From positions 3,171,501 through 3,235,500 of the forward strand of contig NZ_CP141212.1 in the NCBI RefSeq assembly GCF_035610345.1: a stretch of 64,000 nt of DNA, in the 5' to 3' direction. Of this stretch, positions 36,869-46,377 are shown in pieces (position 1 is the first letter of the stretch; every line of letters starts with the position of its first letter). The notes below the pieces were generated by a model. That model had not been told where the DNA came from, searched no databases, and saw nothing but the letters and a program-made list of their open reading frames with translations. The translations under genes and the position numbers were made by a program. Source of the stretch: Sinorhizobium meliloti. GTDB taxonomy: Bacteria > Pseudomonadota > Alphaproteobacteria > Rhizobiales > Rhizobiaceae.

Positions 36869-37795
36869 ATGCCCATCAAGATACCCGATACGCTGCCCGC
36901 CTTCGAAACTCTCGTTCACGAGGGTGTGCGGCTGATGACCGAGACCGAGGCGGTCCGCCAGGACATCCGGCCGCTGCAGATCGGGCTCTTGAACCTGATG
37001 CCCAACAAGATCAAGACCGAGATCCAGATGGCGCGGCTGATCGGCGCCACGCCGCTTCAGGTCGAATTGACGCTGGTCCGCGTCAACGGCCACCGGCCGA
37101 AGAACACGCCCGAAGAACATCTGCTCGCCTTTTACGAGACCTTCGAGGAAGTGGAGGCCCGTAAGTTCGATGGCTTCATCATCACCGGCGCGCCGATCGA
37201 GACGCTCGAATACGAAGAGGTCACCTACTGGAAGGAGCTGCAGCGCATCTTCGATTGGACGACGACCAACGTCCATTCGACGCTGAACGTCTGCTGGGGC
37301 GGGATGGCTGCGATCTACCATTTCCACGGTGTTCCGAAATATCCGCTGAAGGAAAAAGCCTTCGGCGTCTACCGCCACCAGAACTTGCAGCCCTCTTCGG
37401 TCTATCTGAACGGCTTTTCCGACGATTTCGCCGTGCCCGTTTCGCGCTGGACCGAGGTGCGCCGCGCCGATATCGACCGGGTGCCGGATCTCGAAATCCT
37501 GATGGAATCAAAGGAAGTGGGCGTCTGCCTCGTGCACGAGAAGAAAGGCAACCGGCTCTACATGTTCAATCACGTCGAATATGATTCGACGTCCCTGTCG
37601 GAGGAATATTTCCGCGACGTCGATGCCGGCGTGCCGATCAAGCTGCCGCACGACTATTTCCCGCACAATGACTCCGCACTTCCGCCGCAGAACCGCTGGC
37701 GAAGCCATGCACATCTCTTCTTCGGCAACTGGATCAACGAGATTTACCAGACGACGCCCTACGAGCTGGCGAAGATCGGAACCGAAGCGCGTTGA
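36869..37795 (+). CDS. metA: Homoserine O-acetyltransferase (MetA family)
   Basis: First committed step of methionine synthesis. The 308-residue MetA-fold protein has the nucleophile Cys in [13 protein letters not shown], the His in YRHQNL, and the Glu/His region at [10 protein letters not shown]. The specificity position in [12 protein letters not shown] is Glu, not the Gly of E. coli (GAPL-G), which in this family marks acetyl-CoA rather than succinyl-CoA use. ATG 36869 ([12 protein letters not shown]) is the family start. Expression is expected to fall with SAM through the upstream SAM-II riboswitch. Confidence 0.95.
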   Translation: MPIKIPDTLPAFETLVHEGVRLMTETEAVRQDIRPLQIGLLNLMPNKIKTEIQMARLIGATPLQVELTLVRVNGHRPKNTPEEHLLAFYETFEEVEARKFDGFIITGAPIETLEYEEVTYWKELQRIFDWTTTNVHSTLNVCWGGMAAIYHFHGVPKYPLKEKAFGVYRHQNLQPSSVYLNGFSDDFAVPVSRWTEVRRADIDRVPDLEILMESKEVGVCLVHEKKGNRLYMFNHVEYDSTSLSEEYFRDVDAGVPIKLPHDYFPHNDSALPPQNRWRSHAHLFFGNWINEIYQTTPYELAKIGTEAR

Positions 37796-37875
37796 CGTAA
37801 AAAGTATGACTTTCCGGTTGCCGCCTCGGCGGAAATGCAGCAGGTTGACGCCGACTCGCGGAAATGGGGAGATGC

Positions 37876-38892
37876 ATGGGAACAGACACGGAAATCTTCG
37901 GGCACCTGCCCTCCGGCGAGCCCGTACAGCGCGTGACGCTTCAGGGCGGCGGGCTGACGGCGTCGGTGATCACATGGGGCTCGGTCATCCAGGATCTTCG
38001 GCTCGAAGGACATGCAGCCCCGCTCGTGCTCGGCTTCGAGGATTTCGAAAGCTATCCGGTCCATTCCTCCTATTTCGGGGCCACGCCCGGGCGCAACGCC
38101 AACCGCATCGGCGGTGGCCGCTTCGTGCTCGAAGGCAAGGCCTATCAACTCGAGCTCAATGAGAAGGGCGCCACGCATCTCCACGGCGGCAGCGACAATA
38201 TCGCCAAGCGCAACTGGTCGATCCTCAGGCGGGCCGAAGACAGCGTAACGCTCGAGATCACCGATCCGGACGGCCGCGCCGGCTACCCGGGCAATTGCAC
38301 GATCACCTGCACCTATACGCTGAAACCGGGCGGCGCGCTCAACGTCGTCTACGAAACTGAGACCGACGCGCCGACCCTCGCCAATGTCTGCCAGCACAGC
38401 TATTTCAACCTCGACGGCGGCGCGGACGCATTCGGCCACGACATCATGATTGCGGCAGACCACTACCTGCCCACCGATGAACGGCAGATTCCGACGGGCG
38501 AGATCCGCCCCGTCGCCGGCACCGCCTTCGATCTTCGCGAAATGACCCCGCTGAGAAGGCAGCTGGACGGCGACGGAATCGCTTACGACCACAACTTCTG
38601 CCTCTCGCCGGAACGGACGCAGAAACGCTCCGTGGCGCTCGTACGCAGCATCAATTCCGGTGTGTCGCTGGAAGTGCTGACGACGGAGCCCGGCGTGCAG
38701 CTCTATACCGGAGAAAAGCTCGACGTACCGGTTCCCGGCCTCGACGGCCGCCGTTACGGCCCCTTCGCCGGCCTCTGCCTGGAAACCCAGATCTGGCCCG
38801 ATGCGGTGAACCACGAAGGTTTCCCGAAGGCGGTGCTGAGACCCGGCGAAACGCTCCGGCAGGAAACGGATTACGTTTTTACGAAAAGCTGA
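37876..38892 (+). CDS. Aldose 1-epimerase (galactose mutarotase-like)
   Basis: A 338-residue GalM-fold mutarotase interconverting sugar anomers. Motifs are ATPGRNANRIGGGRF with the substrate Asn/Arg, KGATHLHGGSDNI, QHSYFNLDGGAD with the catalytic His, and LCLETQIWPDAVNH with the catalytic Glu. ATG 37876 follows GGGGAG; an in-frame ATG at 37864 adds four residues. It is a single gene; the sugar is unknown. Confidence 0.92.
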   Translation: MGTDTEIFGHLPSGEPVQRVTLQGGGLTASVITWGSVIQDLRLEGHAAPLVLGFEDFESYPVHSSYFGATPGRNANRIGGGRFVLEGKAYQLELNEKGATHLHGGSDNIAKRNWSILRRAEDSVTLEITDPDGRAGYPGNCTITCTYTLKPGGALNVVYETETDAPTLANVCQHSYFNLDGGADAFGHDIMIAADHYLPTDERQIPTGEIRPVAGTAFDLREMTPLRRQLDGDGIAYDHNFCLSPERTQKRSVALVRSINSGVSLEVLTTEPGVQLYTGEKLDVPVPGLDGRRYGPFAGLCLETQIWPDAVNHEGFPKAVLRPGETLRQETDYVFTKS

Positions 38893-38907
38893 GGCAGGGC
38901 AGGCCGT

Positions 38908-38950
38908 TAGAGCACTTTCAGTTTCACCGTTTCATCGAACAGTGAAACGC
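38908..38950. repeat. Diverged AGAGCATTTCA-type palindromic repeat
   Basis: AGAGCACTTTCAGTTTCACC followed by GTTTC...GAAAC resembles the palindrome at 11750-11790 with substitutions in the outer arms. It directly follows the epimerase gene and overlaps the start of the decayed dehydrogenase fragment. Confidence 0.45.
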
Positions 38951-38962
38951 TTCCTGTCGCTC

Positions 38963-39061
38963 CCATCCGACCCGATAACCGCCATCCACCGGCAGCGTGA
39001 GACCGGTGACGAATTCGGCTGCGGCGAGAAAAGAAGAGAGCCCCAGCGTTTCAGCGTCAGA
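38963..39061 (-). pseudogene. C-terminal fragment of a short-chain dehydrogenase (SDR) gene
   Basis: About 33 codons on the minus strand read LGLSSFLAAAEFVTGLTLPV followed by DGGYRVGW. This is the last helix and the FVTGxTLxVDGGxxxG motif that ends SDR oxidoreductases. Everything upstream in the frame is unrelated and contains the Zur-like dyad, so this is the truncated tail of a lost gene, not a functional ORF. It lies immediately upstream of the COG0523 GTPase gene. Confidence 0.75.
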
Positions 39062-39089
39062 ATCGGACTTGACAACCCCCGGCGACGTT

Positions 39090-39126
39090 ACGTTATTACA
39101 TTCAAGAAGACGAAATGTAATAACGT
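39090..39126. promoter_or_regulatory. Zur-like double dyad upstream of the COG0523 GTPase
   Basis: A perfect 13-bp inverted repeat, ACGTTATTACATT (39090-39102) and AATGTAATAACGT (39114-39126), is centred 75 bp before the GTPase ATG. Each arm (such as GAAATGTAATAACGTATC) is itself an imperfect palindrome of the GAAATGTTATANNATAACATTTC Zur pattern, so two Zur dimers could bind. Zur control of COG0523 genes is well known in proteobacteria; binding here is inferred. Confidence 0.6.
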
Positions 39127-39183
39127 ATCCACGAAGCCGGAGCATTGCCTCCGGCCGTCCATGCGACAGTGAGGTTCTCGTCA

Positions 39184-40173
<990 letters not shown>

Positions 40174-40176
40174 GCG

Positions 40177-40527
40177 TCAGCTTAGCACGATGCCGCCGTC
40201 GACATTCAGCGTCTGGCCGGTCACGAAAGCCGCATCGTCCGAAGCAAAGAAGGCCACCGCACCGACAACATCCTCGGGATCGCCGATGCGACGCATGGCG
40301 GTTTTGTCCTGCCACGTCCTCCTGACCGCGGGATCGTCGAGATTGACCCGCCCCATATCGGTGAGAATGATCCCGGGGCACACGCAGTTGGCGGTGATCC
40401 CGTCGGCACCCACTTCCTGTGCCAGCACGCGCGCCACGGAAAAACGCCGCTTCGCTCCCGCTGTAGCAACGCGGCGCCAACGAAAATGCCCGAAGGGCTC
40501 ATCAATCTGCTGAATTGTCCGAGGAAT
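40177..40527 (-). pseudogene. Frameshifted, truncated short-chain dehydrogenase abutting tRNA-Gly
   Basis: In the minus-strand frame ending at 40177, about 80 residues read VARVLAQEVGADGITANCVC and end FVTGQTLNVDGGIVLS, a normal SDR C-terminal half. Immediately upstream, in another frame, comes CYSGSEAAFF, the SDR catalytic Tyr-x-x-x-Lys region with the Lys changed to Glu. The frames are separated by a shift in a run of Ts. Further upstream MSPSGIFVGAAL (a third frame) may be the NxSS strand. The Rossmann N-terminus is missing; homology stops at the 3' end of tRNA-Gly. Confidence 0.75.
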
Positions 40528-40528
40528 T

Positions 40529-40603
40529 TGGAGCGGGTGAGGCGATTCGAACGCCCGACCCCAACCTTGGCAAGGTTGTGCTCTACCCCTGAGCTACACC
40601 CGC
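40529..40603 (-). tRNA. tRNA-Gly (GCC)
   Basis: On the minus strand the gene runs GCGGGTGTAGCTCAGGGG ... ending CACCCGCTCCA with an encoded CCA. The anticodon loop CTTGCCAAG gives anticodon GCC, and the T-arm is GGGCGTTCGAATCGCC. The acceptor stem GCGGGTG/CACCCGC pairs perfectly. 75 nt. Its 3' end borders the SDR pseudogene, the usual side for tRNA-targeted integration. Confidence 0.97.
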
Positions 40604-40859
40604 TCATAAGACCCAGGCCCGGGGGTAGTCGATGGACCAGGGGTGTCGCCCGTCTTGCGGCGACGGGCGCTATATGGCCCAAGCCCTTTTCAAATGCAAC
40701 AGGGAAATGACGCGAATGCCAAGAATTTTTTCGCGAGCGCGTTCGAAGACCGGGAACGCCGCGTTTCCGGCCGCGCTGCGCCGCGCATGAGATTGCGGAA
40801 CCTCTCGCTCCTCTTTAAAGCAGGCCGAGAGAAAATCGCGACGGCAGGAAGGATGGAGC

Positions 40860-41369
40860 ATGAGCAAGGCTGAGCCGAAGACTGCGGAAGACCTCTTCCG
40901 CTTTCTCGACGAACTCGGGATCGAACACAGGACGAAGCGGCACGCGCCGGTCTTCACGGTCGCCGAATCGGTGGCGCTGCGCGATGAAATCCCCGGCGGA
41001 CATACAAAAAACCTGTTCCTGAAGGACAAAAAGGACAATTATTTCCTTCTGACCGTCGAGGAACACGCGACGGTGGACCTGAAGACCGTTCATCAGATCA
41101 TCGGCGCTGCAAGCAAGGTCTCCTTCGGCAAGCCGGAGAAGCTGATGGAATATCTGGGCGTGATACCGGGCGCCGTCACCGCCTTCGGCGCGATCAACGA
41201 CACCGAGGGCAAGGTGAAGATCATTCTCGACGAGACTCTGATGGCGTTCGAGACGGTCAACTGCCATCCGCTCTCCAACGACCAGACGACCTCGATCGCG
41301 TCGAAGGACATGCTGCGCTTCATGGAGGCAACCGGGCACGAGCCGCTTGTCTTGAAAGTGACGGCCTGA
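40860..41369 (+). CDS. Prolyl-tRNA deacylase / YbaK-type aminoacyl-tRNA editing protein
   Basis: A 169-residue stand-alone editing domain (ProX/PrdX type) that removes mischarged Ala or Cys from tRNA-Pro. Family marks are HAPVFTVAES, GGHTKNLFLKDKKDNYFLLT with the catalytic Lys region, KVSFGKPEKLMEYLGVIPGA and a C-terminal HPLSNDQTTSI. GGAAGGA precedes the ATG. The 256-bp gap upstream to tRNA-Gly shows no gene. It is followed 60 bp on by the thioredoxin-TPR gene. Confidence 0.9.
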   Translation: MSKAEPKTAEDLFRFLDELGIEHRTKRHAPVFTVAESVALRDEIPGGHTKNLFLKDKKDNYFLLTVEEHATVDLKTVHQIIGAASKVSFGKPEKLMEYLGVIPGAVTAFGAINDTEGKVKIILDETLMAFETVNCHPLSNDQTTSIASKDMLRFMEATGHEPLVLKVTA

Positions 41370-41428
41370 CATACGATCTTTGGCGCGAATGCATGAAGCC
41401 GGACGCCCAAGTCCGCGAGGAGAGAAGA

Positions 41429-42421
41429 ATGAGCGGTAGCGACAATCCCTATCAAGGTTCCTTCGGCACCCAGATGACGGGCTCGGCCTCCTTCGGCGGA
41501 CAGCCGGCAAGCACTTCGAGCGCCCCGAACGGCCCGATCCCGGACGACCTGATCAGGGAGACGACAACCGCCGCCTTTACCCGGGATGTGCTCGAGGCAT
41601 CGCGCCAGCAGCCGGTGCTCGTCGATTTCTGGGCGCCCTGGTGCGGGCCCTGCAAACAACTGACCCCCATCATCGAGAAGGTGGTGAGGGAAGCCGCCGG
41701 CCGGGTGAAGCTCGTCAAGATGAACATCGACGACCATCCATCGATCGCCGGCCAGCTCGGCATTCAGTCCATTCCCGCGGTGATCGCCTTCATCGACGGG
41801 CGCCCGGTCGATGGTTTCATGGGCGCCGTGCCCGAAAGCCAGATCAAAGAGTTCATCGATCGGATTGCCGGTCCGGCCGCAGACGACGGCAAGGCAGAGA
41901 TCGAGAGCGTGCTTGCCGACGCCAAGGCGCTGATCGATGCAGGCGATGCGCAGAACGCCGCCGGACTCTATGGTGCCGTTCTCCAGGCCGACCCGGAAAA
42001 CGCCGCGGCTGTCGCCGGCATGATCGAATGCATGATTGCGCTCGGGCAGGTCGCCGAGGCGCGCCAGGCGCTTTCGGGCCTGCCGGAAGCACTCGCCGCA
42101 GAAGCGGCCGTCGCCGCGGTCTCGAAAAAGCTCGACCAGATCGAGGAGGCCCGCAAGCTCGGCGACCCGGCCGCGCTGGAGCGCCAGCTCGCGCTCGATC
42201 CGGACGACCACGCGGCACGGCTCAAGCTCGCCAAGCTCCGCAATGTCGAGGGCGACCGCACCGCCGCCGCCGAACATCTTCTGACGATCATGAAGCGCGA
42301 CCGCAGCTTCGAGGACGACGGCGCCCGGCGCGAACTGCTGTCGTTCTTCGAGGTATGGGGACCGAAGGATCCGGCAACGATCGCCGCGCGGCGCAAGCTG
42401 TCGTCGATTCTCTTTTCGTAA
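41429..42421 (+). CDS. Thioredoxin-TPR protein (CnoX/YbbN-like chaperedoxin)
   Basis: A 330-residue cytoplasmic protein. A low-complexity N-terminal tail (about 1-40) precedes a thioredoxin domain (about 45-145) with the redox centre VDFWAPWCGPCKQLTP, then a helical TPR region to the end (ADAKALIDAGDAQNAAGLYG-type repeats). This order is that of E. coli CnoX (YbbN), although here the redox motif WCGPC is intact rather than SxxC, so it can exchange disulfides. GAGGAGAG precedes the ATG. Confidence 0.9.
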   Translation: MSGSDNPYQGSFGTQMTGSASFGGQPASTSSAPNGPIPDDLIRETTTAAFTRDVLEASRQQPVLVDFWAPWCGPCKQLTPIIEKVVREAAGRVKLVKMNIDDHPSIAGQLGIQSIPAVIAFIDGRPVDGFMGAVPESQIKEFIDRIAGPAADDGKAEIESVLADAKALIDAGDAQNAAGLYGAVLQADPENAAAVAGMIECMIALGQVAEARQALSGLPEALAAEAAVAAVSKKLDQIEEARKLGDPAALERQLALDPDDHAARLKLAKLRNVEGDRTAAAEHLLTIMKRDRSFEDDGARRELLSFFEVWGPKDPATIAARRKLSSILFS

Positions 42422-42565
42422 GCGGCCTCCGCGTCGAAATTTTCAGCTCCGCCCGATCGATTCCGGTGTATTTCTCCCTTGAGATTTCGAAGGGCCGCAC
42501 CATTTTTTGGTCCTACGGCACCGCGCCTCGATGAGGCGCGGCCGCTATCTGCAGGGTCTGTCGGA

Positions 42566-43246
42566 ATGCATGTCGGAAATGCGCGCTATCTCGGTCCGAA
42601 GGACTTACCGGAGATTCTTCCGGTGTTTCCCTTGACGGGCGCGCTGCTGCTTCCCGGCGCACAGCTTCCGCTCAACATCTTCGAGCCGCGCTATCTTGCC
42701 ATGTTCGACGATGCGCTCGCCGGCAACCGGCTGATCGGCATCGTTCAGCCCTCCTTCGCGGAAGGCCGCAACGAGATCGACGCCTCGTCGGTGCCCGCTC
42801 TTTGCCAGGTGGGCTGCATCGGCCGGATCACCTCTTTCGCCGAGACCGGCGACGGCCGCTACATCACCTCTCTCACCGGTGTGTGCCGCTTCCGGCTCTT
42901 CGCAGAGGTGGCCGGCTGTCGCGGCTACCGCCGGTTCCGCATCGGCCCCTTCGGGAGCGATCTCGAAAATCCGGACGACGAGAGCCTCGTCGACCGGGAG
43001 GCGCTTCTCGCAGCCTTTCGGGCCTATCTCGACGCCAACAAGCTCGAAGCCGACTGGGAAAGCGTGGAACGCGCAAGCAACCGAACCCTCGTCAACTCCA
43101 TGGCAATGATGTCGCCCTATGGACCGGCGGAAAAACAGGCGTTGCTGGAGGCCCCCGACCTGAAGACGCGGGCCGAAACGCTGATCGCCATCACCGAGAT
43201 CGTGCTCGCCCGCAACTTCGGCGACCTCGACAATATTCTGCAATGA
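42566..43246 (+). CDS. Lon N-terminal (LonP substrate-binding) domain protein
   Basis: A 226-residue stand-alone LonB/LON-SBD protein: [20 protein letters not shown] followed by [14 protein letters not shown] is the typical PUA-like start, and [20 protein letters not shown] the helical end. No AAA or protease domain is present. The role is unknown; related proteins are annotated as peptidase S16. ATG 42566 is chosen; the 30 residues available upstream are not conserved-looking. The stop overlaps the Trm112 start (ATGA). Confidence 0.9.
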   Translation: MHVGNARYLGPKDLPEILPVFPLTGALLLPGAQLPLNIFEPRYLAMFDDALAGNRLIGIVQPSFAEGRNEIDASSVPALCQVGCIGRITSFAETGDGRYITSLTGVCRFRLFAEVAGCRGYRRFRIGPFGSDLENPDDESLVDREALLAAFRAYLDANKLEADWESVERASNRTLVNSMAMMSPYGPAEKQALLEAPDLKTRAETLIAITEIVLARNFGDLDNILQ

Positions 43247-43443
43247 AACGAGCGATGGACATCAACGCCAGCAAGGTCGATCCGAAACTCCTGGAACTGC
43301 TCGTCTGCCCTCTGACCAAGGGCCGCCTCAGCTACGATCCGGAAGCCAACGAACTGGTGTCCGAAAAGGCCCGCCTCGCCTATCCGATCCGCGACGGCGT
43401 GCCGATCATGCTGGTTTCCGAGGCGCGCAAGATCGAGGATTGA
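43243..43443 (+). CDS. Trm112 family protein
   Basis: A 66-residue protein: [20 protein letters not shown] followed by [20 protein letters not shown], then [13 protein letters not shown], which is the Trm112/YcaR zinc-ribbon-like family with most cysteines lost, as in other proteobacteria. In eukaryotes Trm112 activates methyltransferases; the bacterial role is not settled. The ATG at 43243 overlaps the upstream stop; an internal ATG at 43255 is possible. Confidence 0.9.
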   Translation: MKRAMDINASKVDPKLLELLVCPLTKGRLSYDPEANELVSEKARLAYPIRDGVPIMLVSEARKIED

Positions 43444-43556
43444 AGACCGATGTTCGGCGGTCAGCCTGCCTGATCTGCCGTGTGGTCTGCCTCTCTCCTC
43501 GGGTTTGACCCGAAACTGGCCTTTCCCCGGGCCGACACAGGCGCAAACGGTTGCGT

Positions 43557-44801
43557 TCAAATCGGCTCGCCGGCGAGCAGCCGCGGATCGGCTCTGCCGG
43601 GAGTGCCCGCCGCCTGGCGGATGAAGAACTTCTTGAGCGACGGCAGGCGATCGACGAGGCCGAGGCCGAGATCGCGCACGACCCGCACGGGCATGATGTC
43701 GTTGGAGAAGAGCCGGTTGAGGACATCGGTCGTAACGCCCATCCGGAAGGTATCGAAGCGTCGCCACGTCTGGTAGCGCTCCAGAACCGCGAGCGAGCCG
43801 ATATCGAGGCCCAGGCGATCCGCCTCGACGATCGTTTCGGCGAGGGCCGCGACATCCTTGAAGCCGAGATTGAGTCCCTGGCCGGAAATCGGGTGGATGC
43901 CGTGCGCGGCATCCCCGGCGAGCGCGAAACGCGGCGCGACGAAGTCGCGGGCAAGCGTGAGGCCGAGCGGGAAGGCACGCCGGCCGCCGACCACCTTGAG
44001 ACGGCCGAGCTTATGGCCGAAACGGCGCTCCAGTTCCTCCTCGAAGATGAAATCGTCCTCCTTCACCAGACGCTCGGCATCATAGGTGCTCTCGGTCCAG
44101 ACGAGCGAGGAGCGGTTATTCTTGAGCGGCAGCGTCGCGAAGGGACCGGCAGGCAGGAAATGCTCCTCCGCCGTCCCGCCATGCGGGCGCTCGTGCTCGA
44201 CGGTGGTGACGATGCCCGACTGGCCGTAATCGAACTCCACGACCTTGATGCCCGCCGCCTCGCGCAGCCTCGAACGAACGCCGTCGCAGGCGACCAGCAG
44301 CCGCGCCTCGATCGTCTCGCCGCCCGCCAGAGTGACGGCGACGGAATGATCTCCGCTCCGGAAACTCTCCACCACGGTCGACTGCCGGATCGGGGCGCCA
44401 AGTTCGTCGCAGGCGCGGCGCAGCGCACCGACGAGCGCCGTATTCGGCACCATATGGGCGAAGGGGCGGCCGTCGCTGCCATTGTCCTCGCCCTCGCCCC
44501 CGCCTTCGCCCACGCCCTCGAATGTAAGGAATACCGGTCGGACCGGATCGGCCGTCTTCGAATCGGTGATCACCATCCTGCGGATCGGCTCGGCCTCGGG
44601 CGCGATCGCCTGCCAGACGCCCAGGACGTCGAGCATCCGCTCGGCAGCGGCGGCGACGGCCGATGCCCGTTCATCCTTCTTCCACACGCCTTCCGGCGCG
44701 GCATCGACGACCATGACATCGAGATGGGGGGCCGCCTTTTTCAGCGATACGGCAAGCGAGAGGCCGACATAGCCGCCCCCGGCAATCAGAACGTCGATCA
44801 T
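43557..44801 (-). CDS. UbiH/UbiF family FAD-dependent hydroxylase
   Basis: A 414-residue flavoprotein monooxygenase likely involved in ubiquinone ring hydroxylation (UbiH/UbiL-like). The FAD-binding motif VLIAGGGYVGLSLAVSLKKA opens the protein, the second is RLLVACDGVRSRLREAAG (DG motif), and the third is FALAGDAAHGIHPISGQGLN, the UbiH signature. An unusual acidic glycine insertion, GVGEGGGEGEDN, lies at about residues 106-117 before the substrate region. ATG 44801 follows GGGAGACGAGACGG. It is convergent with Trm112 and divergent from tesB. Confidence 0.92.
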   Translation of the reverse strand: MIDVLIAGGGYVGLSLAVSLKKAAPHLDVMVVDAAPEGVWKKDERASAVAAAAERMLDVLGVWQAIAPEAEPIRRMVITDSKTADPVRPVFLTFEGVGEGGGEGEDNGSDGRPFAHMVPNTALVGALRRACDELGAPIRQSTVVESFRSGDHSVAVTLAGGETIEARLLVACDGVRSRLREAAGIKVVEFDYGQSGIVTTVEHERPHGGTAEEHFLPAGPFATLPLKNNRSSLVWTESTYDAERLVKEDDFIFEEELERRFGHKLGRLKVVGGRRAFPLGLTLARDFVAPRFALAGDAAHGIHPISGQGLNLGFKDVAALAETIVEADRLGLDIGSLAVLERYQTWRRFDTFRMGVTTDVLNRLFSNDIMPVRVVRDLGLGLVDRLPSLKKFFIRQAAGTPGRADPRLLAGEPI

Positions 44802-44890
44802 CCGTCTCGTCTCCCGTCGCACTTGAAGCATCATCTCGTGCCTATATAGATCAATGCCAACGCCGTTCCTACCATCGGAGACCGCCGAAA

Positions 44891-45775
44891 ATGTCGCGCC
44901 CTACCGAGACCGCCACGCCCATGGATGCGCTCCTTGCAATACTCGACCTCGAGAGGCTCGAGGAAAACCTGTTCCGGGGCTTGAGCCCGCAGGTCGGCTG
45001 GCAGCGGGTCTTCGGCGGCCAGGTGATCGGCCAGGCGCTGGTCGCCGCCCAGCGCACGGTCGACGGGGGCCGCTACGTTCACTCGCTGCACGCCTATTTC
45101 ATGCGTCCGGGCGACCCTTCCGTTCCGATCATCTACGAGGTCGACCGGATCCGCGACGGCTCGAGCTTCGCGACGCGGCGCGTGGTGGCGATCCAGCACG
45201 GCAAGGCCATCTTCGCCATGTCCGCCTCCTTCCAGTACGACGAGGATGGATTCGAGCACCAGTTCGACATGCCGGAAGTGCCGATGCCGGAGACGCTGCC
45301 GGGCGAGCAGGAACTCAAGGAGAAGTTTCTCGTCCACGCGCCGGAGGCGATCCGCCGCTATTGGGAGCGGCCGCGGCCGATCGAAATCCGGCCCGTCTCG
45401 CTCGAACACTATTTCTCGCGGGCGAAGGCGTCACCCAAGCAGGACGTATGGGTGAAGGCGGTCGGGACGGTGCCTGACGAGCGCCATCTCCAGGCCGCGG
45501 TCCTCGCCTATCTTTCCGACATGACGCTCCTCGACACGTCGCTTTACGCACACGGCACATCGGTCTTCGACCGCAGCCTCCAGGTCGCCAGCCTCGACCA
45601 CGCCATGTGGTTCCACCGGCCCTCGAAAATGGACGATTGGCTGCTCTATACCCAGGACAGCCCCAGCGCGCATGGTGCCCGCGGAATGACCCGCGGCAGT
45701 CTTTTCGACCGCTCCGGCGTTCTGATCGCCTCTGTCGCGCAGGAAGGATTGATCCGCAAAAAGGCAATTGCGTAA
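44891..45775 (+). CDS. tesB: Acyl-CoA thioesterase II
   Basis: A 294-residue double hot-dog thioesterase that hydrolyses medium- and long-chain acyl-CoAs. Family segments are RGLSPQVGWQRVFGGQVIGQ, SLHAYFMRPGDPSVPIIYEV, the catalytic Asp region YLSDMTLLDTSLY, and LDHAMWFHRPSKMDDWLLY with the Gln/Thr end TQDSPSAHGARG. The length matches E. coli TesB. GGAGAC lies upstream of the ATG. It is a single gene. Confidence 0.95.
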   Translation: MSRPTETATPMDALLAILDLERLEENLFRGLSPQVGWQRVFGGQVIGQALVAAQRTVDGGRYVHSLHAYFMRPGDPSVPIIYEVDRIRDGSSFATRRVVAIQHGKAIFAMSASFQYDEDGFEHQFDMPEVPMPETLPGEQELKEKFLVHAPEAIRRYWERPRPIEIRPVSLEHYFSRAKASPKQDVWVKAVGTVPDERHLQAAVLAYLSDMTLLDTSLYAHGTSVFDRSLQVASLDHAMWFHRPSKMDDWLLYTQDSPSAHGARGMTRGSLFDRSGVLIASVAQEGLIRKKAIA

Positions 45776-45908
45776 TTTTTTGCCATTTTTCCGATTCTGC
45801 TCATATTTTAATCATTCCGACTGGCCTATTTTCAACGTTCCGCGGCAGCCCCCTCGCCGAACGTGTTTTTTCCATTAGATTTCAGTGGTTTGTTCTGCCT
45901 CATCGAAT

Positions 45909-45926
45909 CTGGCACGCCCCTTGAAT
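45909..45926 (+). promoter_or_regulatory. Candidate sigma-54 promoter of glnK-amtB
   Basis: CTGGCACGCCCCTTGAAT matches the -24 half TGGCACG and the TTG of the -12 half, with GG and GA at the -24/-12 spacing (GC expected). It lies 85 bp upstream of glnK. Nitrogen control of glnK-amtB by NtrC and RpoN is established in proteobacteria; no NtrC site was identified by eye. Confidence 0.5.
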
Positions 45927-45930
45927 GTAG

Positions 45931-46350
<420 letters not shown>

Positions 46351-46377
46351 ACCACGCCGTTCAGGGAGCTATTTTCG

